From an uncultured Lachnospiraceae bacterium (GTDB lineage: Bacteria; Bacillota; Clostridia; Lachnospirales; Lachnospiraceae): a stretch of DNA of 24,547 nt. The stretch lies in contig CAJTZB010000017.1 in NCBI GenBank assembly GCA_910583815.1, positions 1 to 24,547 on the forward strand, read 5' to 3'. A model generated the notes under the pieces. That model made no database searches. It was not told where the DNA came from and saw only the letters and a list, made by a program, of their open reading frames with translations. Positions 14,218-21,440 of this stretch are shown here, piece by piece (the first letter of the stretch is position 1; each line of letters starts with the position of its first letter). Both the position numbers and the translations under genes were made by a program.

Positions 14218-15216
14218 GTGGAAGAGAAATATATAGACTTATTGGAACAGTATGACTTGAACATATATCGAACCAGCCGTGTAAAAGGAGCCTGCCTTTT
14301 GGAAACAGGGCAAGGGCTGAAACTGTTCGGAAGCTGCCGGATGAGTGAAGGCAGGGCAGAATTTGAACAGAAGGTAAAGAGTGCACTCAAAGAAAGAGGG
14401 TTTGCCAATACGGACTGTTATGTCCGTACAAGAGAAGGAGAGCTTTTAGTACAGGGACCATACGGAGAAACTTTTTTGATGCGTGACTGGTTTGACGGAG
14501 AGGAGTGTAATGTACGGAAACCGGAGCAGGTGCTTGTAGCGGTAAAGACATTGGCAAGGCTTCATTTGTGCATGGAACAGGTAGAACTGACTGAAGCAGA
14601 GAAAGGATTCTGTATTCAGCCAAAAGTAACGGAGCAGTTTGCAAAACGGAATAAAGAGCTTCGGAGAGTCCGTACTTATATTCGTGATAAAAAGCAGAAA
14701 AACAGTTTTGAAAGTATTTACTTGAGCCAGTTTCCAAAGCTGTATGAACAGGCCGAACAGGCAGCCGCTTCTCTGGATGCAGCAAGATATCAGGAATATT
14801 ATGACAGGGTAGTTGCAGAAGGAAGGATGTTTCACGGAAACTATACACATCATAGTGTTCTGATGCTTTCAGAAGACGAGACGGCGGTCATTAGTTTTGA
14901 AAAAGCAGGTCTTGGTATTCAGATTCAGGATTTTTATCTGTTTTTCAGAAAGCTTATGGAGAAGTGCGATTGGGACGTATCATTTGGATATGATATGATA
15001 AATGCATATGATTCCGTGCGGAGCATTCCGGAAGAAGAACAAGAACTGCTGATTGTACTGCTGCAGTATCCGGAAAAGTTCTGGAAGATAGCAAATCACT
15101 ACTATAATAATCGGAAGACATGGATTCCACAGAAAAATATGCAGAAGCTGATATTGACAATGGAACAGGCGGAGCGGAAGCAGGAATGTTTGAAAAAGCT
15201 GTTTCCGGATGCGTAA
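14218..15216 (+). CDS. CotS-family spore coat protein, probably a degenerate kinase
   Basis: A 332-residue protein of the CotS/aminoglycoside-phosphotransferase-like fold found in spore coats. It begins at GTG (14218) with GGAGG 8 bases upstream; the N-terminal EEKYIDLLEQYDLNIYRTSR is characteristic of Clostridia CotS proteins. The equivalent of the kinase catalytic loop reads FHGNYTHHSVLM (205-216), where family enzymes have HGD and a later Asn, so the catalytic Asp is Asn208 and the metal-binding Asn is Ser213. The following DFD-type motif reads VISFEKAG (Ser226). These changes suggest a structural or binding role instead of catalysis. It precedes a membrane-anchored PEGA protein by 42 bases, so the two are probably co-expressed. 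A sporulation promoter was not recognised with confidence in the 114-base gap upstream. Confidence 0.8.
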   Translation: MEEKYIDLLEQYDLNIYRTSRVKGACLLETGQGLKLFGSCRMSEGRAEFEQKVKSALKERGFANTDCYVRTREGELLVQGPYGETFLMRDWFDGEECNVRKPEQVLVAVKTLARLHLCMEQVELTEAEKGFCIQPKVTEQFAKRNKELRRVRTYIRDKKQKNSFESIYLSQFPKLYEQAEQAAASLDAARYQEYYDRVVAEGRMFHGNYTHHSVLMLSEDETAVISFEKAGLGIQIQDFYLFFRKLMEKCDWDVSFGYDMINAYDSVRSIPEEEQELLIVLLQYPEKFWKIANHYYNNRKTWIPQKNMQKLILTMEQAERKQECLKKLFPDA

Positions 15217-15258
15217 TAAGGTTACAGACGTTTGTCTGAAAGGAGCATGGTTACAGGC

Positions 15259-16740
15259 ATGGAGTACGAAAGAGCAGGAAGCAGAAGGAAGCGTTCCCAT
15301 ACAGGAGCGATTGCCGTTATGCTGACCTTAATGATAATCATCGTCGGAAGCGTAGTGTTTTTGTTTCTGCCAGAAGGCAAAAAGGAAGCAAAGGGAGGGA
15401 AACTGACGCCATCTCCCTCCCCTGTTCTTACTATGGGAGCAGAAAAAGGGAATGAACATTTGCTTGGGGTTGTTCTTTCTGTAGATGCAGAGATTAAAAC
15501 AATCACGCTGTATGATGTAGAAAAAGAGGAAGAGCGTACTTTTGTTTATACAGGAGCATCCTCTTTTACCGGCAGTTTTGGCACACCAATGGCAGCATCA
15601 CAGTTAACGGCAGGGGATTTGCTTGATTTTGAATTGAATTCGGAGGACAATCGGATTATCCGTGCCAATATGCCACAGATGATTACTGCCACGGAAGGTA
15701 TTTGGGAAAAGAAAGATGTGGACAAGCTGGAGATTTTTCCGGAGGAGCACAGAATTACTTTTGATGGGCAGAACTACCAGTATACAGACGGCTTGTGTGT
15801 TATGAGCAACGGCGTGCAGGTGGAGCTTGACACATTGCTTCCGATAGACCGCGTATCAGTGCGTGGAAGCGGTTCGAGACTTTATGAAATTGTTGTGACA
15901 AAAGGACATGGATATATATCGCTTGCTAACCATGAGGACTTTGTAAATGGAACGATTCTGATTGGGACCGGCACAGAGCATACGATTACAGAGGATGCAC
16001 GCTACCTCGTCAAAGAAGGCACTTATAAGGTGACGGTAACTCACGGAGATTATACAGGGACTGAGACAATTACCGTGGCAAGGGATGGGGATTCGGTGTT
16101 TGATGTATTTCAGTATGGAAGCGGGCCGATTCAGAAGGGAATTGTTGTATTTAAGATTGAACCATTGGGTGCTACGCTTTATATTGATGGAGAGAGGACT
16201 CCATATTATGGAGAAGAACTGACATTGAATTATGGAGTATATTCGATTGAAGTTGCGGAAGGTGGCTATGTTACTTACGAAGCGAGCCTCCATGTGAACA
16301 GCGAACGCCAAGAACTATCCATTTATCTGACGGAGCAGACATCTCCTGACGGAAATGAGAGCGATGATCCAACGAAGAATCCAAATGACGGAAATGAGCA
16401 AAGCGGAACTTCACAGACTGGCAACAACGGAACCGGAAACAGTGGAAATGGAGATGGCAACACTGGCAATAATTCCGGAAACCAAGGCAATGGTACGCAC
16501 ACAACAGTCAGCATTGCAAGCCGTGGTTATGAAATCAACGAAAATAATGTGATTTATATTTTAGGGCCAAAAGGAGCTTTGGTATACTTGGATGGCGAAC
16601 CTATTGGCACGGCTCCGATCAATTTTGAAAAGATTATTGGCAGCTATCTGCTTACGATTGTGACGGAAGAGGGCGCGGTAAAAAATTATAACTGCACCGA
16701 AACGAACAATGGAGAAGATACTTATTATAATTTTGATTGA
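15259..16740 (+). CDS. Membrane-anchored PEGA-domain surface protein
   Basis: About 493 residues. An N-terminal basic stretch (SRRKRS) and one membrane helix (about residues 16-34) are followed by an extracellular part. After a beta-rich region there are three PEGA or PEGA-like modules: near GTILIGTGTEHTITEDARY, near GATLYIDGERTPYYGE, and at the end near GALVYLDGEPIGTAPINFE. The last is set off by a long Asn/Gly/Ser/Thr-rich linker (about 365-415). PEGA modules are small surface beta domains, often cell-wall or S-layer associated. Start choice is uncertain: AGGAG at 15241-15245 is 1 base from the ATG at 15247 and 13 from that at 15259; a TTG at 15232 is less likely. Function is unknown; position after the CotS-like gene hints at a link with sporulation or the envelope. 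Confidence 0.8.
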   Translation: MEYERAGSRRKRSHTGAIAVMLTLMIIIVGSVVFLFLPEGKKEAKGGKLTPSPSPVLTMGAEKGNEHLLGVVLSVDAEIKTITLYDVEKEEERTFVYTGASSFTGSFGTPMAASQLTAGDLLDFELNSEDNRIIRANMPQMITATEGIWEKKDVDKLEIFPEEHRITFDGQNYQYTDGLCVMSNGVQVELDTLLPIDRVSVRGSGSRLYEIVVTKGHGYISLANHEDFVNGTILIGTGTEHTITEDARYLVKEGTYKVTVTHGDYTGTETITVARDGDSVFDVFQYGSGPIQKGIVVFKIEPLGATLYIDGERTPYYGEELTLNYGVYSIEVAEGGYVTYEASLHVNSERQELSIYLTEQTSPDGNESDDPTKNPNDGNEQSGTSQTGNNGTGNSGNGDGNTGNNSGNQGNGTHTTVSIASRGYEINENNVIYILGPKGALVYLDGEPIGTAPINFEKIIGSYLLTIVTEEGAVKNYNCTETNNGEDTYYNFD

Positions 16741-16751
16741 GAGAATAAAGA

Positions 16752-16786
16752 ACCCCATTCGCATGGCTTGTCTGTGTGGGTGGGGT
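16752..16786. terminator. Terminator hairpin between convergent PEGA and coiled-coil genes
   Basis: ACCCCATTCGCA (16752-16763) pairs with TGTGGGTGGGGT (16775-16786) over 12 positions, including G-U pairs on the RNA. On the minus strand the stem is followed by a T-rich stretch (TTCTTTATTCTC); on the plus strand the tract is weak. Confidence 0.55.
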
Positions 16787-16819
16787 AATATTATGTAAGC
16801 ATTGCATGACTGCTGTTCT

Positions 16820-17314
16820 TTATGCTATATCTTCAAGTTTGCTGTTTATTTTACGAATTTCGTTTTCTGCTGTATTCATCCGAATCAAGAGCATTTCTTT
16901 TTCGTTCTCAATTTTTAATGCCTCATCTAATTTCCGGCTTAAATCAAGATGCCCTTCGGCAATTAGCTTGATATTGCGGTTGGTTTCATTTTCCAGCGTT
17001 AACCGCAGGTCAGTGATTTTTGCGTCCATAGATACAAGCTCTGTCTCAATAGAAGTAAATCTTGCGTCAACAGAGTCGAACTTTGCGTCAATAGAAGTAA
17101 ATCTTGCATCAATAGATTCGAACTTTGCGTCAATAGAAGTAAATCTTGCATCAATAGATTCAAACTTTGCGTCAATAGATTCAAGCTTTGCGTCAATAGA
17201 AGTAAATCTTGCGTCAATAGATTCGAACTTTGCATTCATGGATGTCTCAAGGTTTGTGATTCTTGTATCCATTTTGTCTAGTTTTTCTAAAATCAATTTT
17301 GTTTCTTCTGTCAT
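16820..17314 (-). CDS. Tandem heptad-repeat coiled-coil protein of unknown function
   Basis: A 164-residue acidic protein starting MTEETKLILEKLDKMDTRI. The ATG at 17314 has AAGGAGG 7 bases upstream, so it is preferred over an ATG at 17332 that precedes the ribosome binding site. Residues 28-98 are about ten near-identical 7-residue units alternating ARFTSID and AKFESID. Phe/Leu at one core position and Ile/Val three residues later give an ideal coiled-coil heptad. The remainder is also helical and charged and ends KINSKLEDIA. There is no signal peptide or membrane segment, so it should be a cytoplasmic rod, probably oligomeric. It has its own promoter and no operon partner. I do not recognise a function; comparable short repeat coiled coils occur in many Firmicutes as hypotheticals. 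Confidence 0.75.
   Translation of the reverse strand: MTEETKLILEKLDKMDTRITNLETSMNAKFESIDARFTSIDAKLESIDAKFESIDARFTSIDAKFESIDARFTSIDAKFDSVDARFTSIETELVSMDAKITDLRLTLENETNRNIKLIAEGHLDLSRKLDEALKIENEKEMLLIRMNTAENEIRKINSKLEDIA
17022..17231 (-). repeat. 21-bp tandem repeats (ten units) within the coiled-coil gene
   Basis: Ten consecutive 21-bp units run through the gene in phase with codons. Two variants, ending on the plus strand in GAAGTAAATCTT or GATTCGAACTTT, largely alternate, giving a 42-bp higher-order period. Each unit encodes one coiled-coil heptad, so unit gain or loss would change rod length without a frameshift. Confidence 0.95.
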
Positions 17315-17370
17315 GGCTTGTCCTCCTTTCATTGAAATATTTTCTGCTGAGCAATGCAGAGTACTTTTTA

Positions 17371-17399
17371 ACTATAACATAGGCATTATCAGGTTTCAA
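17371..17399 (-). promoter_or_regulatory. Promoter of the coiled-coil gene
   Basis: On the minus strand TTGAAA (17399-17394) and TATAGT (17376-17371) are separated by 17 bases, and a TG one base before the -10 gives an extended -10 element. Confidence 0.65.
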
Positions 17400-17475
17400 G
17401 CATAAGTTGCTTTCAGAACATGCAGAGTTTTTTTGGAAGCGAAGCCCTTAAGGTAAAGCAGAAAATGTGACAGGT

Positions 17476-17514
17476 GTCCTGCAGCGTGCAAAAGCACAGC
17501 TGCAGGGCATTTTT
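17476..17514 (+). terminator. Strong orphan intrinsic terminator
   Basis: A 10-bp stem (GTCCTGCAGC with GCTGCAGGGC, one G-U pair) carries an inner 4-bp stem (GTGC/GCAC) and an AAAA loop, with a single bulged A. Five T residues and CTTT follow. It lies before the mutase promoter, and no plus-strand gene ends nearby; the closest upstream plus-strand gene ends at 16740. Confidence 0.85.
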
Positions 17515-17557
17515 CTTTCCTGTTTGTTAAATGATGCTAAACTTTCCTTGGGAAAAC

Positions 17558-17586
17558 TTGCACAACGGCTTCTGATTTGATACAAT
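17558..17586 (+). promoter_or_regulatory. Promoter of the phosphohexomutase gene
   Basis: TTGCAC and TACAAT are separated by 17 bases, predicting a start near 17593, about 50 bases before the ATG at 17643. Confidence 0.65.
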
Positions 17587-17642
17587 AGTAGCGGCGGTGT
17601 ACAACGCTTATATAGCGCTAAGGCGCAGAAAGAAGGGGATGT

Positions 17643-19373
17643 ATGGAGTACAAAGCAGCATATGAGGAATGGCTTGGCAGCACATATTTTGATGAGGCTA
17701 CAAAAAAAGAGCTGGAAGCAATCAAGGATAATGATGCAGAAATCAGGGAACGCTTCTATGCAGATTTAGAGTTTGGAACCGGTGGGCTGCGAGGCATTAT
17801 CGGTGCAGGAACAAACCGTATGAACATCTATACGGTTCGTAAGGCGACACAAGGGCTTGCAAATTATATCGTAAGGATGGAAAAGCAGAAGCAGGGTGTA
17901 GCAATTGCGTTTGACTCTCGCAGAATGTCTCCTGAGTTTGCAGAGGAAGCGGCGCTTTGTCTTGCTGCAAACGGTATTCCTGTTTATATTTTTGAAAGCC
18001 TTCGGCCGACACCGGAGCTGTCGTTTGCGGTTCGTGAGCTTTCCGCAGTTGCAGGCATTAATGTGACCGCAAGCCACAATCCGCCAGAGTACAACGGATA
18101 TAAAGTATATTGGGAGGATGGTGCACAGATTACGCCGCCTCACGATGTGGAAATTTTAAAAGAAGTAAAAGCAGTAACTGATTTTGCGACTGTAAAAACG
18201 ATGACAAAAGAAGATGCTATAGCGGCAGGATTGTACCATGTAATTGGCAAGGACATTGACGACAAGTATATTGCATGCTTAAAGAAGCTGGTACTTCATC
18301 AGGACTGCATCAAGCAGACAGCAAAAGACATGAAAATTGTCTATACGCCGCTTCATGGAACCGGAAACCTTCCGGTAAGGCGTGTGCTTGCAGAACTTGG
18401 CTTTGAGCAGGTTTTTGTTGTTCCTGAGCAGGAGCTTCCGAATGGCAATTTCCCGACCGTAAGCTATCCAAATCCAGAGGCAGCAGAAGCCTTTGCACTT
18501 GGACTTGAACTTGCAAAGAAAATAGATGCCGACCTTGTGCTTGCAACTGATCCGGATGCCGACCGGCTTGGCGTCTATGTAAAGGATGCAAAGACTGGTG
18601 AATACCGCACACTGACCGGAAATATGTCCGGCTGCCTGCTTGCCGATTATGAAATTGGGCAGAAAAAGGAGCTGTTTGGCCTTCCTGCAGATGGCGCATT
18701 GATTTCGACGATTGTGTCAACCAATATGGCAAAAGCAATTGCAGAATATTATGGTGTCAGGTTCTATGAAGTGTTGACCGGATTTAAGTTTATTGGGCAG
18801 AAAATGCTTGAATTTGAAACAAGCGGTGATGGAACTTACCTGTTTGGCTTTGAGGAAAGTTATGGCTGTCTGATTGGCGACCATGCAAGAGATAAGGATG
18901 CTGTAGTGGCTACAATGGCACTTTGTGAAGCTGCGGCTTATTATAAGACAAAGGGAATGACGCTCTGGGATGCAATGCTTGCTTTGTATGAGCGTTATGG
19001 CTACTATAAAGACGACATTCTTTCTGTCACAATGAAAGGTATCGAAGGTCTCCAGAAAATTCAGGGCAGTATGACTTCTCTGCGTGAAAATCCACCAAAA
19101 GAGGTTGGAGGCTACCGCGTACTTGCTATCCGTGATTACAAAGAAAACATTGTAAAAAATCTGGAAACCGGCGAGACAAAAGAAACCGGACTTCCAAGTT
19201 CTAATGTGTTATATTTTGAGATGGAGAATGATACATGGCTTTGCGTCCGTCCTTCTGGAACGGAGCCAAAAATCAAGCTTTATTTTGGCGTAAAAGGAAC
19301 CTCGATGGAGGATGCCGAACAGAAATCAAAGGCGCTTGCTGTAAGCGTAAAAGAAATGTTTGACCGCCTGTAA
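17643..19373 (+). CDS. Phosphoglucomutase/phosphomannomutase family phospho-sugar mutase
   Basis: A 576-residue alpha-D-phosphohexomutase. The active-site phosphoserine loop TASHNPPEYNGYK has Ser144. The metal-binding loop DPDADR is at 303-308, the sugar-specificity loop reads GFEESYG, and the phosphate-binding loop RPSGTEPKIK is near 536-545. Length and these sequences fit the PgcA-type phosphoglucomutase of Firmicutes, which interconverts glucose-1- and glucose-6-phosphate for glycolipid, teichoic acid and glycogen precursors. Mannose phosphates may also be substrates. The ATG at 17643 has AAGGGG upstream. It is a single-gene unit with its own promoter and a hairpin after its stop. Confidence 0.93.
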   Translation: MEYKAAYEEWLGSTYFDEATKKELEAIKDNDAEIRERFYADLEFGTGGLRGIIGAGTNRMNIYTVRKATQGLANYIVRMEKQKQGVAIAFDSRRMSPEFAEEAALCLAANGIPVYIFESLRPTPELSFAVRELSAVAGINVTASHNPPEYNGYKVYWEDGAQITPPHDVEILKEVKAVTDFATVKTMTKEDAIAAGLYHVIGKDIDDKYIACLKKLVLHQDCIKQTAKDMKIVYTPLHGTGNLPVRRVLAELGFEQVFVVPEQELPNGNFPTVSYPNPEAAEAFALGLELAKKIDADLVLATDPDADRLGVYVKDAKTGEYRTLTGNMSGCLLADYEIGQKKELFGLPADGALISTIVSTNMAKAIAEYYGVRFYEVLTGFKFIGQKMLEFETSGDGTYLFGFEESYGCLIGDHARDKDAVVATMALCEAAAYYKTKGMTLWDAMLALYERYGYYKDDILSVTMKGIEGLQKIQGSMTSLRENPPKEVGGYRVLAIRDYKENIVKNLETGETKETGLPSSNVLYFEMENDTWLCVRPSGTEPKIKLYFGVKGTSMEDAEQKSKALAVSVKEMFDRL

Positions 19374-19375
19374 CA

Positions 19376-19414
19376 AATTGTCACAAAGTAACAAATTGTT
19401 GCTTTGTGACAATT
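19376..19414 (+). terminator. Hairpin after the phosphohexomutase gene
   Basis: AATTGTCACAAAG (19376-19388) pairs perfectly with CTTTGTGACAATT (19402-19414). It starts 2 bases after the stop codon. There is no proper U-tract, so it may be a terminator or an mRNA 3'-end stabiliser. A second hairpin, CAAATCCG/CGGATTTG, follows at 19416-19436. Together they open the 466-base gap 19374-19839, which also holds the two repeat elements listed next. Confidence 0.55.
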
Positions 19415-19474
19415 ACAAATCCGCTTCACGGATTTGGGAATGAGTGCGCTTAGCAGCGTAGTTTTCTATAAGGA

Positions 19475-19591
19475 TTAGGGTGTCAAAAGCCCCTTCGGGG
19501 CATAACCGACACAAATATGTGTGTTTGCAAGTAAACTTACAACACCACATATTGTGTTCGGTTGGTGCAAAGCACCCTTTTGACACCCGAA
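19475..19591 (-). repeat. Cloverleaf-forming palindromic element, copy 2 (inverted)
   Basis: The reverse complement of this 117-base stretch aligns along its full length with the element at 12511-12630. Outer arms include GGGTGTCAAAAG (19478-19489) and its complement (19577-19588). Side hairpins are GCCCC-TTC-GGGGC (19489-19501) and GGTGC-AAA-GCACC (19564-19576). The central arm contains AACCGA/TCGGTT (19504-19509 with 19558-19563) and ATATGTG/CACATAT. Compared with copy 1, several substitutions occur as matched pairs on both sides of a stem. Confidence 0.85.
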
Positions 19592-19631
19592 CCCTATAAG
19601 GTAAGAAATTGTCGCAGGTGGAAATTTTCAC

Positions 19632-19665
19632 AGCCGCAGAGATGTATTTTTACATTTCTGCGGCT
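19632..19665. repeat. 15-bp intergenic hairpin
   Basis: AGCCGCAGAGATGTA pairs with TACATTTCTGCGGCT with one G-U pair and a TTTT loop. It lies between the cloverleaf copy and the next repeat unit. No U-tract follows on the plus strand. Confidence 0.6.
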
Positions 19666-19685
19666 TCTGCAAAGCAGTTGGAAAT

Positions 19686-19821
19686 GGTAACTGTCCAGTG
19701 CAGGTCTGCGCATTTACTGCGCGGATCGTAAGAACATGATTCAGTAATGCAAAAATCCCATCGCTGTAGGCGATTTTCATGGATTTTTGCATCGTAACTG
19801 TGAAGGTACTGAACAGTTACC
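19686..19821. repeat. MITE-like unit with terminal inverted repeats and internal hairpins
   Basis: A 136-base unit is bounded by GGTAACTGTCC (19686-19696) and GAACAGTTACC (19811-19821), which pair at 10 of 11 positions. Inside are a perfect 12-bp stem (ATGCAAAAATCC at 19747-19758 with its complement at 19781-19792) enclosing a smaller ATCGC/GCGAT stem, and a second GTAACTGT (19794-19801) that can pair instead with the right terminal repeat. These alternative pairings could form mutually exclusive folds. It ends 18 bases before the HAD gene and could be part of its 5' leader. Confidence 0.6.
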
Positions 19822-19839
19822 GGAAATGAAAGGAAACGC

Positions 19840-20487
19840 ATGGATTATATTTTTATGGACCTGGATGGTACAATTACGAATCCAAAAGAGGGAATTACAA
19901 AGAGCTTTCAATTTGCATTACATCATTTTGGAATTGAAATTACGGATTTGGACAGCCTATGTAAACATATCGGGCCGCCTTTGATGGACAGCTTTATGGA
20001 GACATATGGCTTTGACGAAGAAAAAGCGAGGCTTGCGGCAGCAAAGTACAGAGAGCGTTTTACTGTGGAAGGATGGCAGGAAAACGAAGTATACGACGGA
20101 ATGGAACAGGCGCTGCAGAGGCTGAAAGAGGCAGGAAAGGTACTGATTGTAGCAACTTCAAAGCCGGAACATCTGGCAGTAAAGATTCTTACACATTTTG
20201 GGCTGGACGGATATTTTGACGATATTTGCGGGGCGGACAGCGACAGCAGCCGCAGCAAAAAAGATGAGGTCATTCGCTATGCACTGGAAAAGCATGAAAT
20301 CACTGATTTGTCTGATGTCATTATGGTGGGCGACCGGAAATATGACGTGACTGGAGCTAAGAAGTGTGGACTTGTTTCTATGGGAGTGCTCTATGGGTTT
20401 GGGAGCCGTGAGGAACTTTTGGCGGCAGGGGCAGACCATATTGCAGAGACCGTAGAAGAAATGGCACAGCTTCTTGTTTCTTTATAG
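19840..20487 (+). CDS. HAD-superfamily hydrolase, phosphoglycolate phosphatase-like
   Basis: A 215-residue HAD subfamily IA phosphatase. Motif I is DLDGT with nucleophile Asp7 and acid/base Asp9; motif II includes Ser107 in VATSKP; motif IV GDRKYD has Asp165 and Asp169. The helical cap lies between residues 15 and 85. Such enzymes remove phosphate from small metabolites; related proteins are annotated as phosphoglycolate phosphatase or 5'-nucleotidase, and the substrate cannot be set from sequence. The start has AAAGGAAA upstream. The HflK-like gene follows after 20 bases on the same strand, so it may head that operon. A hairpin-rich repeat unit occupies its leader. Confidence 0.88.
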   Translation: MDYIFMDLDGTITNPKEGITKSFQFALHHFGIEITDLDSLCKHIGPPLMDSFMETYGFDEEKARLAAAKYRERFTVEGWQENEVYDGMEQALQRLKEAGKVLIVATSKPEHLAVKILTHFGLDGYFDDICGADSDSSRSKKDEVIRYALEKHEITDLSDVIMVGDRKYDVTGAKKCGLVSMGVLYGFGSREELLAAGADHIAETVEEMAQLLVSL

Positions 20488-20507
20488 AAAGGAGTATGGA
20501 GAATACT

Positions 20508-21419
20508 ATGGATAATACAAAAACAATGGTGAGGGCAGCAGCAATCATTGTGGCTGTTCTGGCTGTGGTGGTTTTTGGATTTAACTGCTACTACACGATT
20601 GGAGAGCAGGAACAGGCTGTTGTTACGACATTTGGGACTCCAACAGCAGTCAGCACACCGGGACTGCATTTTAAAATTCCATTTATTCAGAAAGTAACAA
20701 AGGTGGATACAACGATTAAAGGAATTACCATTGGCTATGACTTAAATAGCAACATATCAAGGGAAGAGGAATCCTTGATGATTACGTCGGACTATAACTT
20801 TGTAAACGTGGATTTCTTCTTGGAATATAAGGTGAGTGATCCAATCAAGGCACTCTATGCTTCAAGGAATCCTGTTGCGATTTTAAAGAGCATTGCGCAG
20901 GGAAGCATTCGTTCGGTAGTCAGCATGATGGATGTAGACAGTGTTATTACAACAGGAAAAAGTGAGATTCAGGCAAACATCCGAAGCATGATTATGGAGC
21001 AGCTGGATGAATGGGATATTGGAATCCAGCTTGTCAATATTTCAATTCAGGACGCGGAGCCTCCGACACAGGAAGTTATTGAAGCCTTTAAAGCAGTAGA
21101 AACGGCAAAACAGGGCAAGGAAACGGCAATCAATAACGCAAATAAGTACCGCAACGAAAAGCTTCCTGGTGCAGAGGCCCAGGTGGACAAGATATTAAAA
21201 GAAGCAGAAGCAAAAAAGGAAGCTCGTATCAATGAGGCAAAGGGACAGGCAGCACGTTTTAATGAGCTGTATGAGGAGTATATTAAATATCCGCTTATTA
21301 CAAAGCAGAGAATGTATTATGAAGCAATGCAGGAGCTTTTGCCGGATTTAGAGGTTATCATTGACAACGGAAACGGAAGCGTACAGAAGATTCTGCCGCT
21401 GGATTCCTTTACAGAGTAA
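20508..21419 (+). CDS. hflK: SPFH/prohibitin-domain membrane protein, HflK-like
   Basis: About 303 residues with one N-terminal membrane helix (about 9-27), an SPFH domain beginning GEQEQAVVTTFGTPTAVS, and a charged C-terminal coiled coil. The block EAFKAVETAKQGKETAINNA followed by RNEKLPGAEAQ and RFNELYEEY matches HflK rather than HflC. I prefer the ATG at 20508 (GGAG 6 bases upstream) to that at 20496, which is 1 base from a GGAG box. In Escherichia coli HflK and HflC form a cage around the FtsH protease and modulate it; the same assembly role is inferred here. FtsH is not encoded in the window. The C-terminus is shorter and less Gly/Gln-rich than in Proteobacteria. Confidence 0.85.
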   Translation: MDNTKTMVRAAAIIVAVLAVVVFGFNCYYTIGEQEQAVVTTFGTPTAVSTPGLHFKIPFIQKVTKVDTTIKGITIGYDLNSNISREEESLMITSDYNFVNVDFFLEYKVSDPIKALYASRNPVAILKSIAQGSIRSVVSMMDVDSVITTGKSEIQANIRSMIMEQLDEWDIGIQLVNISIQDAEPPTQEVIEAFKAVETAKQGKETAINNANKYRNEKLPGAEAQVDKILKEAEAKKEARINEAKGQAARFNELYEEYIKYPLITKQRMYYEAMQELLPDLEVIIDNGNGSVQKILPLDSFTE

Positions 21420-21440
21420 GAAAGGAGCGGAATAACAGAT

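Larger units (their letters stand above)
17333..17642. other. 310-base intergenic region between divergent coiled-coil and phosphohexomutase genes
   Basis: It holds a minus-strand promoter for the coiled-coil gene, a strong plus-strand intrinsic terminator with no annotated plus-strand gene before it, and a plus-strand promoter for the mutase. Bases 17400-17475 show no open reading frame I can support. Confidence 0.6.

Noticed and set aside
17022..17231. CRISPR array
   Set aside because: The 21-bp units are contiguous without spacers and are in phase with a coding frame producing heptads.
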